Positions 1 to 12,369 of a stretch of 64,000 bases of DNA are shown here, piece after piece; positions within the stretch are counted from its first letter, which is position 1, and every line of letters starts with the position of its first letter. The notes under the pieces were generated by a model, which saw only the letters and a program-made list of their open reading frames with translations, was not told where the DNA came from and made no database searches. The position numbers were made by a program, and so were the translations under genes. The stretch comes from Chaetoderma sp. LZ-2023a (Eukaryota > Mollusca > Caudofoveata > Chaetodermatida > Chaetodermatidae), in the NCBI GenBank assembly GCA_034401795.1, contig CM067366.1, forward strand, positions 69,742,514 to 69,806,513. The letters run 5' to 3'.

Positions 1-1788
<1,788 letters not shown>

Positions 1789-1801
1789 CTCACCCTTACT
1801 T
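1789..1801 (-). other. Polypurine tract of unit 1 (mutated)
   Basis: Read on the minus strand this is a purine-rich run abutting the 3' LTR, where plus-strand DNA synthesis would be primed. One T interrupts it (AAGGGTGAG), while units 2 and 3 keep AAGGGGGAG. Confidence 0.75.
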
Positions 1802-3004
1802 AAAATATGGCACGTCCTCGTGCCAAAATCCTTAACATTCTCAGGTAAATCGTAACCACAGTAAGACAATACAAGAAAAGTTCACTTTACATACCTATCA
1901 TAACCGCATAACAACTGTCATTCACCACACACCAAAGTAATTTCACCCACTATGACTAAAGTAAACAAAAACAAAACCCAAAAACAATCCAAAAGGAAGA
2001 ATTCAATTTCTTAACTGAATCCTAGGAAATGGTGAGCGAGTGGGAAATAAACCCAGTCCCACCCCCTACTCACACTTCCGAGAACTCAGCCATCCTCAGT
2101 AAATGGTTAGGACAGGTGAGTGAGAAAGCCTCATTCCCTTCCCCCTTTCTGTCCTATCCAGACACTGAGGATGTTGCAAACTGAATTTATAGAGAAAATA
2201 CAACATATACTACACAGGGCTTGTCTGTGATGAAATTACTTAAAATCTCCCTCTCTCTCTACACGATAACGATATGCACACTGTACATGATAGAAAGGAT
2301 AAAACGTTGGCCAGGTGAGGCAATAACAATCCGAATATCAAAGTTTCAAACCATTTTAAATTTCAGTTGTACGAAACACATCAGTCGGTAGTTTCAGAAT
2401 ATGGTATCTCACAATCATTAGTTTCAAAATATTGCATATCACCGACCATGAAGTCAAACATGAAACATCATGCCTGCCTGTTCCAAAATATAAGATATCA
2501 TATTTACATATATCAATTTGTATACACTCCATCGGAAAACTCCGTCTGAGGCTAACACAAAAGGTTTCAACTAATGTCTGTCCCGACATTCTCCTCGCCA
2601 TGATTGTCTCCAATCACAGAAACGAGATTTCCCAGACACACCATCAGCCTCTCAGACCAATCACTTAACTTAAAGACCCAATTCCTCCTATGGTTAGACT
2701 AAGTCTGTGGTAATTTCATGACATGAAGACATTGATGGAGATCAGGGAGTGAGTGAGTAGTGGCTCAATTCCTACCAGCAGTTCTCTAAAACTCGACAAT
2801 CGCCCCCATCATCATAATATTTTGACAAGTGAGTGGGAAGGCCCTTTCCTGCCCCCTGCCTGCCATAATGTTGTGATGATGGAATAATCAGACATGATGC
2901 ACCACAGATTTCCCAAAATAAATAAAATTGCTAAACATCCCCTTTACAAATAAACATTTCACATAATACTAAATATTTCCTTTCTTGCTTATTCTAGATG
3001 ATGA
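1802..3004 (-). other. 3' non-coding region of unit 1 with hairpin modules
   Basis: About 1.2 kb between ORF3 and the 3' LTR holds no convincing ORF. It contains at least two inverted repeats. In one, CATCCTCAGT (2091-2100) pairs with ACTGAGGATG (2164-2173), with an inner TAGGACAG/CTGTCCTA pair. In the other, CCATCATCA (2806-2814) pairs with TGATGATGG (2874-2882). Both loops hold a related GTGAGTGRGAA ... CCCCCT sequence. The layout is conserved in units 2 and 3. Confidence 0.7.
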
Positions 3005-4201
3005 CTACTCTTCGGTTGGTTCATACTCCCCTGTCAGCAGGGCACCCTCTTTGACGATCGACCTGATTAGATTGACGTATTGCTCTCGCCAGCGATCTTT
3101 GCTAGGTGGGACCAGTGTCGCCTGCGACTTCACAGCTCTCAAGATCGCATTCTCCTGCTCCAGTTCGGCTAAGCGTTTTTTCGTAGCACGAAGTTCTGCA
3201 TCTCCCTCAGCGGCCTCTCGAAATTCTGCTTTCTTCAAGCGATCCTTTGCTGCTTTCTCTAATGCAGCCCACTGCCGTTGTTGTTCACATGTGTAAAAAA
3301 TGAATCTGACCAGTTCCTTACCTGACGACGGAATTTCGATCGCTGGATTGGCAACAGCAATTGTACTAGTGGTCGAATTCAGGGAAATAAACTTCGTCTT
3401 GGCGATCGGCTCCGCGGAAACATTCTTTACCTGAACAACTGGCTCCGGGGAAACAACATTCGGATGTTCCATCGCTATCACAGGCTCAAAATCGCTTGAA
3501 TCCTCCACAGTCTCGCTTTCAATTGAGATCGTAGGTTGGACAACGTCCAGGGATATCTCCGGAAGAAGAGGTACAACTGGATTCCGGTGCTTTTCAGGCC
3601 TCTGTGCCTTACTGGACGCCTGGATTAACAATGGTGACACCACGGTATAACTAACAGGTGCCTGACACCAACGAGGATCTATGCCGGTACCGAGTGGTAG
3701 ATCCAGCAGCCCAGGGCTGATATAAGAAGCATTGTCAATTATATCCTGTGGACAATCCCGATAATTTGCTAACTCTCTAGCCTTGTCCATTCCCGTGAAT
3801 CCATGCACCTGCACCAAGTGCCTCGCCACATCATATACTCGTTTCCACATGGAACACTTTCTTCCACCGATGGGACAGCTAAAGTACAAACATTTCTTGT
3901 TATGAATCTCCTTGCAGTGGCGCAGTAATGCCTGCCACTGACCGAATTCCCGAGAATTACACTCCGGAACCAAACATTTCGCTCCATCCCCGACCCGGCT
4001 CCACGACACACCACGCACCGGTTTAGGCTTTGGAGCCACAACGACACTTCGAACAATTTTCTGAACTGACTCCTCCGCAACCATTGGCGTCGACTCCTCC
4101 ACCCTTCCCCAGTAGCTTGTTATCAGTCCTCTCTGTAACCATTTCCGAAGAGGATTCCGATGATGAGTTTGACTCCACCCAGCTGACATGGATGTCCTCA
4201 C
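3005..4201 (-). CDS. Gypsy unit 1 ORF3: zinc-finger-like / coiled-coil protein of unknown function
   Basis: This is an intact 398-codon ORF downstream of integrase. Its start lies inside the integrase tail, overlapping it by about 180 nt in another frame. Two tandem zinc-finger-like motifs of CX4C...HX4H form are visible: C76, C81, H95, H100 and C104, C109, H128, H133. The middle (about 180-300) is Pro/Ser/Val-rich. Residues about 305-365 are Glu/Lys/Ala/Leu-rich with heptad-like leucines, predicting a coiled coil. I see no signal peptide or transmembrane segment, so it is not an obvious envelope gene despite its position. A nucleic-acid-binding or Gag-accessory role is inference. It stays open while gag-pol of the same unit is broken in many places. 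I do not recognise a named family. Confidence 0.75.
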   Translation of the reverse strand: MRTSMSAGWSQTHHRNPLRKWLQRGLITSYWGRVEESTPMVAEESVQKIVRSVVVAPKPKPVRGVSWSRVGDGAKCLVPECNSREFGQWQALLRHCKEIHNKKCLYFSCPIGGRKCSMWKRVYDVARHLVQVHGFTGMDKARELANYRDCPQDIIDNASYISPGLLDLPLGTGIDPRWCQAPVSYTVVSPLLIQASSKAQRPEKHRNPVVPLLPEISLDVVQPTISIESETVEDSSDFEPVIAMEHPNVVSPEPVVQVKNVSAEPIAKTKFISLNSTTSTIAVANPAIEIPSSGKELVRFIFYTCEQQRQWAALEKAAKDRLKKAEFREAAEGDAELRATKKRLAELEQENAILRAVKSQATLVPPSKDRWREQYVNLIRSIVKEGALLTGEYEPTEE

Positions 4202-5491
4202 ACAGATAATGTTTTAAATGGTCCACATGTACTATTTTGAGCTTCGAAGAAGCAGACGCTTGGATTTTAAAGTTTTCTTCACCAAGCTGCACCAGTACTA
4301 AAATGGTCCCTTCCATCCATGGCCTAATTTACTCCTATCCCCTGGATGATCCCACAACCATACCCAATCTCTCTTCCTAGTATTTGATAGGTTTGAAGTC
4401 ATGTCATACAGTCGCTTTTGTCGTTCCGCAGCCTTCTTCAAGTTCTCTCGGGCCACTTGATGACTCTCCGCCAACACATCGCGCAACCATTCTACATACT
4501 CAATCGGACAAGATGGTAGAGAACAATGTCCAGGAGCGTATCCCATCATTACATCCATTGGAAGTGTCATTTCATGACCATAGAGCATCAGATGTGGAGA
4601 ACATCCAGTGCTTTCCTGTACAGTAGCACGATAAGCAGCCATTACAAATGGTAGATGGTCATCCCAGTCATCTTGCGAGTCTGCAACAAATTTCCGTAGC
4701 ATGTGTTTTAAGGTTCTATTCACTCTCTCAACTAATCCATCCGAGTTTGGTCGGTATGGTGCTGTACGAGTTTTGTGTATCCCCAGTAGTTTGCATACTC
4801 CCTTGAACAAGTGTGACTCGAAATCTCGACCTTGATCTGTGTGAAGTTGAAGTGGAGCGACGTATCGGCATATCCATTCGGTCACAAGTTTATCAGCAAT
4901 GGTCTGTGCGGTATGGTTGGGTAATGCATATGCCTCCGCATACTTGGTAAAGTAGTCACAGACAACTAATATATACTGGTTTCCAGCTTCAGATTTCAGA
5001 AGAGGTCCGACAACATCACATGCCACATGCTCCATTGGTGCTCCTACCAGTCTCTGCTGAAGATAAGCTCTCTTAGGCTTCAATCTTGGATTATCCCTTC
5101 CACATATCCAACATCGAGAACAACATCTTACTACATCCTGTTTGTATCCTGGCCAGTAAAAGCGTAATTTAATTGCATTGAAGGTCTTTCTCACACCTAA
5201 ATGTCCCGAAGTCCTCTGGTTATGTAATTGATACATAATCTGCCTGCGCATTTGTCTTGGCATGACTAACTGTTTGTTCTGGTACGGTTGTATTTTACAC
5301 TTGATTTGTTGACACAGTAGACCCTCCTCCACCACCAAGTGATGCCATTGTGCACACAACACTTTCAACTCTGGGTTCTTAGGGCTAAGAAGGTCTCGAT
5401 CAGGTGGTCCTGTATTTGACTGCTTAAGTTCCCGACAAGTCCGGATAACATCATCCTTATCTTGTAATATCTTTAATTCTTGGAGATCCAA
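4023..5491 (-). pseudogene. Gypsy unit 1 integrase (near-complete core, frameshift before the C-terminal tail)
   Basis: An open 397-codon stretch (4298-5491) holds a whole integrase core. It has an H90/H97...C127/C130 zinc domain, then a DD35E catalytic triad at D159, D219 and E255, then the GWKGPF motif. A one-base frameshift at about 4300 moves the C-terminal domain (KLKIVHVDHLKHY and a Ser-rich tail) into another frame (4023-4316). This is the only unit whose catalytic core is uninterrupted: units 2 and 3 carry a 7-bp deletion just before the first catalytic Asp. A private TGA just upstream (about 5504) separates it from the tether, while the other units have TGG there. Confidence 0.9.
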
Positions 5492-5548
5492 TTTTCTACT
5501 AATTCAACAATTATCAGTCATAGCTCTGTCATTCGAGAATAGAAGGGT

Positions 5549-6385
5549 TCAACTGCCGACACCGCCTTCTGACTCACTAGGTGAATTGTAGAGTTTGTTC
5601 ATAGCTCTGTCATCCTCGGTCGTCAGTAAGAGGGGTTGATGGGCAGCACACCCTCCCTGATCCGGGCGATAAACTCCGGCAACACATGTGGTAACCATAG
5701 CCTTCCGATACCGGAAGCTTGCAGCAGGAGCAATTTTGCATGCCAAAACTTGTTCTGAAGCACCAACTCCAGACACATACGGTTCAACCACCATGGCTAC
5801 ACCCTCCTTGACAGTACGTGATAGGGGCAAGTTTGCACGCCAAATCTGCTCTGAAGCACCATCTTCAGACACATGTGACAAACTCCTACTCTTGACTTTG
5901 CTGACAGACAGCAGCAGGGGCGGACCCGCACCCCAAACTTGGTTACGATCACCGAATGGCAACGCATATGGATTGTTATTCTCCAAAGTGGTTACAATAA
6001 ACTCTGGTTCAAAGACTTCACCATATAGTTCTTCATCTGCCGGAATTTCCTCCTGGGATGCATTTGATCCCTTACTGCACTCCGGGCAGTCATTCCTTTT
6101 GCATCTCCGAGGCTTCCTTGATAAGCCATCCGCGTTCCCATGAGCAGTCCCTTTCCTGTGTTGCACCTCAAAATCATAAGTACCTAGAATAGACAGCCAC
6201 CATGCCAGCATTCCTTCTGGTTCCTTGAAGTTTGTTAACCACACTAATGATGCATGATCAGTCCGCACAAGAAAATAATGCCCATACAAATAATGGCGAA
6301 ATTGTTTCACAAAAATAACTATCGCTAACAACTCGCATTGTGGTACAGTAATTTCTTTGCGTCTTAGACAACGATTTACTGGCAT
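5549..6385 (-). pseudogene. Gypsy unit 1 RNase H domain and RH-IN tether
   Basis: The ORF starts within RNase H. Recognisable parts are RHYLYGHYFLVRTDHASLVWL and the distal catalytic HGNADGLSR motif. A one-base frameshift near 6380 separates it from the upstream part (IAYASKSLSK). After RNase H comes a Cys-containing stretch (CKRNDCPEC) and a tether built from three to four degenerate repeats of about 32 residues, each beginning Q-[VI]-W/L and with ASEQ at unit junctions. It ends at a TGA in frame with the integrase ORF. A 151-codon ORF on the opposite strand is a shadow. Confidence 0.85.
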
Positions 6386-7432
6386 AAGCTATGACTCTTT
6401 CCACTCCATTTATATCTTTGGACAGCACAGCTCCAATTCCCGTCGCACTGGCATCAGTGTCAAGAATAACTTGTCCAGCATTCTGTGGATAAATCAGGTA
6501 TTGGGGCTGTGACCAGCTTTGTTTTCAGCAGCTGAAATGCTTCTTCACAATCCTCAGTCCATATGAATCTGACTCCTTTCTTAGTAAGTGCGTAGAGTGG
6601 AGCAGCTATTGACGAAAAATCCTTTATGAACCTCCTGTAGTAAGACGAAAATCCAACCCAACATCTAGTTTCCTTTACATTTTGAAGGGTTGGCCAATCC
6701 CGGATTGCAGATACTTTGTCCGGATCACAATGAACTCCTTCACGAGAAACAATATGTCCTAGAAACTTGACAGAATAGTCTGCACTTTGAAGGTTTTAGT
6801 CTTAGGTTAGCTCCTCGAAATCTTTCTAAGACCAATTCCAAGTTTTCTTTATTCTACTCGAAGGTCCGACCGGCTACAACGACGTCATCAATATACACTA
6901 AGCAACGCTCCCGTTGAAGTCCCTGTAGAACCAGCTCCATTAATCTCAAATGTTGCCGGTGCATTTCAGAGGCCAAAAGGCAAAACTCGGAACCTATAGA
7001 GGCCTTTTCTTGTGGCAAATGCTGTTTTATCCCGACTTTCCTCATCTACCTGTACTTGCCAATATCCGGAGGCAAGATCCATGGTACAGAACCACTGAGC
7101 TCCAATCAAAGCCTCAAAACATTCGTCGATGCGTGGAAGGGAGTAAGCATCTTTCTGGGTCAAAAAGTTAACTTTTTAATATTCAATACAAAATCTTACC
7201 GATCCGTCGCTTCTTCACCGACACAATCGGAGATGACCATGCACTAAATCATGGCTCTATTAATCCTCTCCGTTCCATAGACTCAATCTCCTGGGTGGCA
7301 ATGTCTTGATGCACAGCAGTCATTCTCCGAGGAGGTTGCTTCACTGGTCGAGCTGTTCCAGTATCAATATGGTGCTCTGTAAGATGAGTACATCCTAGGT
7401 CATCTGGATTACTTTGAAACACATCCTTGTAG
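6386..7432 (-). pseudogene. Gypsy unit 1 reverse transcriptase (broken)
   Basis: RT motifs occur in order across three frames. They run from the N-terminal DDLGCTHLTEHHIDTG region through FCTMDLASGYWQV (catalytic Asp) and LPFGL to the catalytic box LVYIDDVVVAG, then FRGANLRLKP. Breaks include a frameshift after protease, a stop after SVKK, TGA after LPFGL (6966), a small deletion after ATFE, and TAG after GRTFE (6854). All are shared with units 2 and 3. Unit 1 has one extra stop near 7245. It cannot make an active RT as it stands. Confidence 0.88.
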
Positions 7433-8346
7433 CTAGCGATATAGCAGGTTTACAACAGTCTGTTTCTGTGTGGCATCTAAATCAGTGGCCGATTGTAGTA
7501 TCAGTTGTAAATGTTTGGGAAGTTCTTCCTCGCTCATAGATCCATTGAAGATGCTCTTGGAATGGCGATCTGCAGGTAAGTTCATGGGTAAGTCCACTAC
7601 ATCTACTATTTCTTCCAATCTGGCTACTATATCGCCAGCTTTTAAATGAACTGGGTTTGCAGTCGGATTAATGATATTGATGGGTATTTTATCAGAATTG
7701 GTTTTAATGACTGTCCGTGCAAACAGAAGACCTGATCCCGCCATTAGCTCGGCACGGGGTTCCACCACTTTAATTATTGAATTTTTCCAATTTGCCTCAA
7801 CTATCCCAGTGATGGCAGGAACGAGAACCTCCGATCGAGGTGCAATAGTTATATCCTCAGTTAATTCTATGTTACTGTAGAGATTGCCATCCTTCCTATG
7901 TAGCTTTATGGAAAAAGTATTGACATCCAACCTCCTATTGGATAAATCCAGCTGACAGTCATGATCACCGAGAAAATCTGTTCCAAGGATTCCATGCTTT
8001 ATAGCCAAGGAGACTATTTTTACTGGGTAATTTATAGTAATCTCTCCTAAGCAGATTTCCAGATTTGCCTCTCCATAAACTTTGAGATCCTCCCTGCTAG
8101 CAGCTCTTAGAGACAAATCAAGAGGGTTTAATGATGGACGCTCTGTTTCAGGAATTTTGTAGAAGCTATCCACATCCAACAATGTATAGGTAGAGCCCGT
8201 ATCCACCAGCAGTTCCACATTAATCCATTGCATAACAGAATGTACATATAAGCACGAAGAATCAACAGAGATGGCAAATCCATCCTCTGGCCGCTTTTTA
8301 GATATAGGTAGGACTGAATTTTTGGCCACAAACCCAGTCTTCCCTA
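7433..8346 (-). pseudogene. Gypsy unit 1 protease domain (open, but cut from RT by a frameshift)
   Basis: The frame is open from 8425 down to 7433. True pol translation is expected to enter at the frameshift site at 8347-8353. The aspartic protease signature ELLVDTGSTYTLL is present, followed about 90 residues later by GILGTDFLGDHDCQLDL, the usual second retroviral-protease motif. The frame ends at TAG just before RT begins one base out of frame. The same break is in all three units, so it is ancestral to the array or, less likely, a second recoding site. Confidence 0.87.
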
Positions 8347-8353
8347 GTTTAAC
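8344..8353 (-). promoter_or_regulatory. Candidate -1 programmed frameshift site, gag to pol, unit 1
   Basis: On the minus strand the gag frame reads G-TTA-AAC-TAG immediately after the zinc knuckle. Slipping back one base at GTTAAAC gives exactly the protease frame (CTA GGG AAG...). GTTAAAC is an established -1 slippery heptamer in some nidoviruses. The site is identical in units 2 (18218-18224) and 3 (28103-28109). Confidence 0.7.
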
Positions 8354-9530
8354 TGACTGCCTGCGGTCTTCTTTACTGTACAGTTTCGCTGATAGTGTCC
8401 AATTTCTCCACATCCATAGCAACAAACTGTTTTCTCATGGTCCTGATTACTGGATTTGCCTTTTCATTTGTAGGCCTGCCTGATACTGCATAAGCTTCTC
8501 CATAGTCAGTAACAATTGTTGGTTTCTTGGATGACTTTCCCCGTGCTGAAAGATTCAAACTCCACTGCAAGAGCAATGGCTGCTGGCAACGTTTGGGGTC
8601 TCCCGAACTGCACATGTCTCCGTATCTCAAGATCTCCCTGTCCGGACATGAATTGATCGATAACCCACTGTTCCTGTGCCTCCACAGTGATCGTTGGGAA
8701 AGCCTTGGTCACCAATCGTTTAAGTCCATATCCAAATTGCATCACACTCTCATTTGGCCTGCGGTGGCGATTTCTAAGCTCCATCTTATAGGCTGTTTCA
8801 CGTTCCACGGGGTTATAATGGTGTGTAAGTTCAGTAACCAAATAATCATAACTGGGTTAAACTCCGCTAGGTAAATCTCCAAGAATGGCCCGTGATGTTC
8901 CTTTCACACACATAGCTAATTGCATGCCTTTTCTCTTCTGGTCCATTGATTCCAATTAGAAACGGTTTCAAAATGGCGGTAAAAATCTATCCAGTCCATA
9001 GTTTCTCCATCAAAATTGTCTGGTTCCCTGCCTTTACGCCTACTATATGATGGCATTTGCCAATGATCCATTCTCCGGCTTGAATTTTGATAATTCTCCA
9101 AAGATCTGGAAGGAGTGCCAGGTATTGGTGCTGGATCCCCTCACGATCCATCCATATTCCGGTCCATCCCTGTCCTGGTTGGAGTCAATAATACACCTCT
9201 AAGACGAGCATGTCTCTGGCTACCATGTCCTTCACTCCATCGGCCAATTTCCAAAACATCCTGATGAGCTGTCCTAGGGTTGAACGTCACCTCTGAATCT
9301 GAGCCATCCCTATCATTGCTGATCTGTCCAGATGTCCAATTATCATCCTCCATAGGATATGCCCCATGGTCAATTCCCTCCCTGTGAGCTTGAGTGGTAG
9401 ATGATGCATGTCCCAGCACCTCAGTGGGTTCATCACCCTCTCCTAACCCCACAGGGTTTAATTGTCCAAGATTAACCGTGCTCTGCGACGGTCTGTCTAA
9501 CATTCTGTTCCTAATAGTCTCCATGTCCAC
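8344..9530 (-). pseudogene. Gypsy unit 1 gag
   Basis: The ATG at 9530 lies about 57 nt inside the 5' LTR edge. An acidic N-terminal region (129 codons) runs to a TGA at 9141 and continues in frame as SRRMDHWQMPSY and WIDFYRHFE. A frameshift near 8920 and a TAA near 8850 follow. The capsid-like region (8841-8506) contains VTELTHHYNPVERETAY and MQFGYGLKRL, typical of gypsy Gag. Two further TGA codons (8506 and about 8464) precede a canonical CX2CX4HX4C zinc knuckle (CYGCGEIGHYQRNC, 8380-8421). The frame ends at TAG 8344-8346. Every break named here is also in units 2 and 3. Confidence 0.85.
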
Positions 9531-9563
9531 TTCAATCTGAATATCCCTTTTGCAGTACGTTGT

Positions 9564-9581
9564 ATCCTGGTTACAGCACCA
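9564..9581 (-). other. Primer binding site, unit 1
   Basis: Six bases inside the 5' LTR, the minus strand reads TGGTGCTGTAACCAGGAT. This begins with the TGG expected to pair with a tRNA CCA end. The complementary tRNA 3' end would be ...TTACAGCACCA. I do not name the tRNA. Confidence 0.65.
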
Positions 9582-9587
9582 AAATTC

Positions 9588-11152
9588 TGTAGCGACCAGA
9601 GGTCACTAGAAGTCAGCTGTGGCGGTCCGTCTATCAGGTTTATTGTAAGACCTATCCTCTCCCAAGACCTGCCACCTGTCTCGTTGTGTTCATCCAGATG
9701 ACCAATCCCCTTTAAGAGAGGCGTTGAAATAAATGAAACTAATTATCCGATGCAGATAGTGTCCCTTTAATATGGAAGATGTGAGAAGTGAAATATCCGA
9801 TACGGATAGTATCCCTTTAATTCGTAATGTAATCCTGCTGTCACAATCGGTAGCAGCTCACTACTAACATATGCCAGATTCACACAAGGGTATATGAGGG
9901 GAATAGCAGAAGCTGGAATAGGTAGATGTGTAATGTGTGTAAGGGATGACACTTCCTATTTCACTCTTCAGGCATCAGCATCCGTTTGTCCAGACGGTTT
10001 CCACAGTGTATTCCAAGTTCCAATAGGAAAGAGCAGCAAAAGGGTTACTATGATGCGCTTAATACATCAGAGTAATAATTGGACAAAATCAGATTATGAA
10101 AATTCAAGTTTTATTAGTTGAGGATAAAGACTAATCAATATTGGTCAATTAAATTAAGTTCTCCATCGTTGAATGACGCAAATAATAGGATAAGACTGTA
10201 CACAAAAATTCAGATAGATACGGTAAAATAATAGACCAATAACTTCCCCTGATTTGTGCCGATACGGTTATCAGGTCTAAGAGCTATAGAATCTAATATG
10301 ATTCTGTTGAAATATGAGTATCCAGAAAATATGTAAGCCCGGTTGGTCCACATAAGATAGGCAATATAGATTACGTAATCGTTTTCCTGAAACTAGGTCA
10401 AAGTAAAAGTTTCAAAATAATACAGCAAGAAGCGCTAACGGGAATTTCCAGCTGTCAAAAACAATGTTCGAGTTCCGCGCATATGTTAGCAAAACAAAGA
10501 TAACATATGACAGCTCTCCTTCTGGGTAAATTCTGATAATCAAGATTATTTCCAAAATCCGCAGCACTTACTATTATTGAAGGGATCTGGAAATCAATCA
10601 ATAATATATGTGGAGATGTAAAGTTGTCTGAATCAGACTTAAAATGTAAGATGACGTGAATGTCAGAGTTGATCCGAATCGAATCCCTGAATATCCGAAA
10701 GCGCAGCCTATTTAAGCTAACGCGCATGAGACACCATGGATACCTCGGACTTGAATGAATCAAATTGCTACACTACGCATCATCAAAATTTAGTACGACC
10801 TACACTAAATTTCCTTATTCCACAAAGCTAAGAGTTTACAATACGAGAATATTAAAAGTAAATTCATTTGACATAGAATTCTCGGGAAAATATGACTCCC
10901 GAAAGGTACTACGCGGTAGGCGCACATTCTATATCCGAAATAGAAGTTCCGCTCTACCGAGGCTATACCGCTTGGAGATACAGGTTCTAAAATCCTAAAT
11001 ACAGTGTTATTCAAATAAATTATGGCCTAACTAAGGTGCTATAGCCTTAAAATTACATTTACAATATGTCGTCACATTTCATACAAGACAATCTCATGAC
11101 GCTAGTTTTCGAATATATGGACATAATCATTTCCTAATATGAAATCATTACA
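9588..11152 (-). repeat. LTR 2 (3' LTR of unit 2, 5' LTR of unit 1)
   Basis: This LTR is 1565 bp and is shared by adjacent units. By eye it is closer to LTR 3 than to the two outer LTRs: same length, and it lacks their private insertions. Confidence 0.94.
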
Positions 11153-11165
11153 CTCCCCCTTACTT
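11153..11165 (-). other. Polypurine tract of unit 2
   Basis: On the minus strand AAGTAAGGGGGAG abuts the TG of the 3' LTR. It is uninterrupted. Confidence 0.8.
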
Positions 11166-12369
11166 AAAATATGGCACGTCCTCGTGCCAAAATCCTTAAC
11201 ATTCTCAGGTAAATCGTAACCACAGTAAGACAATACAAGAAAAGTTCACTTTACATACCTATCATAACCGCATAACAACTGTCATTCACCACACACCAAA
11301 GTAATTTCACCCACTATGACTAAAGTAAACAAAAACAAAACCCAAAAACAATCCAAAAGGAAGAATTCAATTTCTTAACTGAATCCTAGGAAATGGTGAG
11401 CGAGTGGGAAATAAACCCAGTCCCACCCCCCTACTCACACTTCCGAGAACTCAGCCATCCTCAGTAAATGGTTAGGACAGGTGAGTGAGAAAGCCTCATT
11501 CCCTTCCCCCTTTCTGTCCTATCCAGACACTGAGGATGTTGCAAACTGAATTTATAGAGAAAATACAACATATACTACACAGGGCTTGTCTGTGATGAAA
11601 TTACTTAAAATCTCCCTCTCTCTCTACACGATAACGATATGCACACTGTACATGATAGAAAGGATAAAACGTTGGCCAGGTGAGGCAATAACAATCCGAA
11701 TATCAAAGTTTCAAACCATTTTAAATTTCAGTTGTACGAAAAACATCAGTCGGTAGTTTCAGAATATGGTATCTCACAATCATTAGTTTCAAAATATTGC
11801 ATATCACCGACCATGAAGTCAAACATGAAACATCATGCCTGCCTGTTCCAAAATATAAGATATCATATTTACATATATCAATTTGTATACACTCCATCGG
11901 AAAACTCCGTCTGAGGCTAACACAAAAGGTTTCAACTAATGTCTGTCCCGACATTCTCCTCGCCATGATTGTCTCCAATCACAGAAACGAGATTTCCCAG
12001 ACACAACATCAGCCTCTCAGACCAATCACTTAACTTAAAGACCCAATTCCTCCTATGGTAAGACTAAGTCTGTGGTAATTTCATGACATGAAGCCATTGA
12101 TGGAGATCAGGGAGTGAGTGAGTAGTGGCTCAATTCCTACCAGCAGTTCTCTAAAACTCGACAATCGCCCCCATCATCATAATATTATGACAAGTGAGTG
12201 GGAAGGCCCTTTCCTGCCCCCTGCCTGCCATAATGGTGTGATGATGGAATAATCAGACATGATGCACCACAGATTTCTCAAAATAAATAAAATTGCTAAA
12301 CATCCCCTTTACAAATAAACATTTCACATAATACTAAATATTTCCTTTCTTGCTTATTCTAGATGATGA
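11166..12369 (-). other. 3' non-coding region of unit 2
   Basis: The layout matches 1802-3004, with the same two inverted-repeat modules. A one-base C insertion near 11424 is private to this unit. No supported ORF. Confidence 0.7.

Noticed and set aside
2985..3296. Plus-strand 103-codon ORF after a TTCTAG acceptor-like site, present in all units
   Set aside because: It is a shadow of the ORF3 coiled-coil region, with no motif of its own.
3005..4201. ORF3 as an envelope gene
   Set aside because: No signal peptide, transmembrane helix, cleavage site or Cys pattern of an envelope protein.
5688..6143. 151-codon plus-strand ORF, present also at 15575-16030
   Set aside because: It lies antisense to the tether, and its conservation follows from unit duplication.
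4023..9530. Frequent in-frame TGA codons in gag-pol as a sign of a variant genetic code
   Set aside because: The positions do not agree on one amino acid, frameshifts and TAA/TAG also occur, and the Tc1 and Harbinger genes are normal. Decay explains it better.
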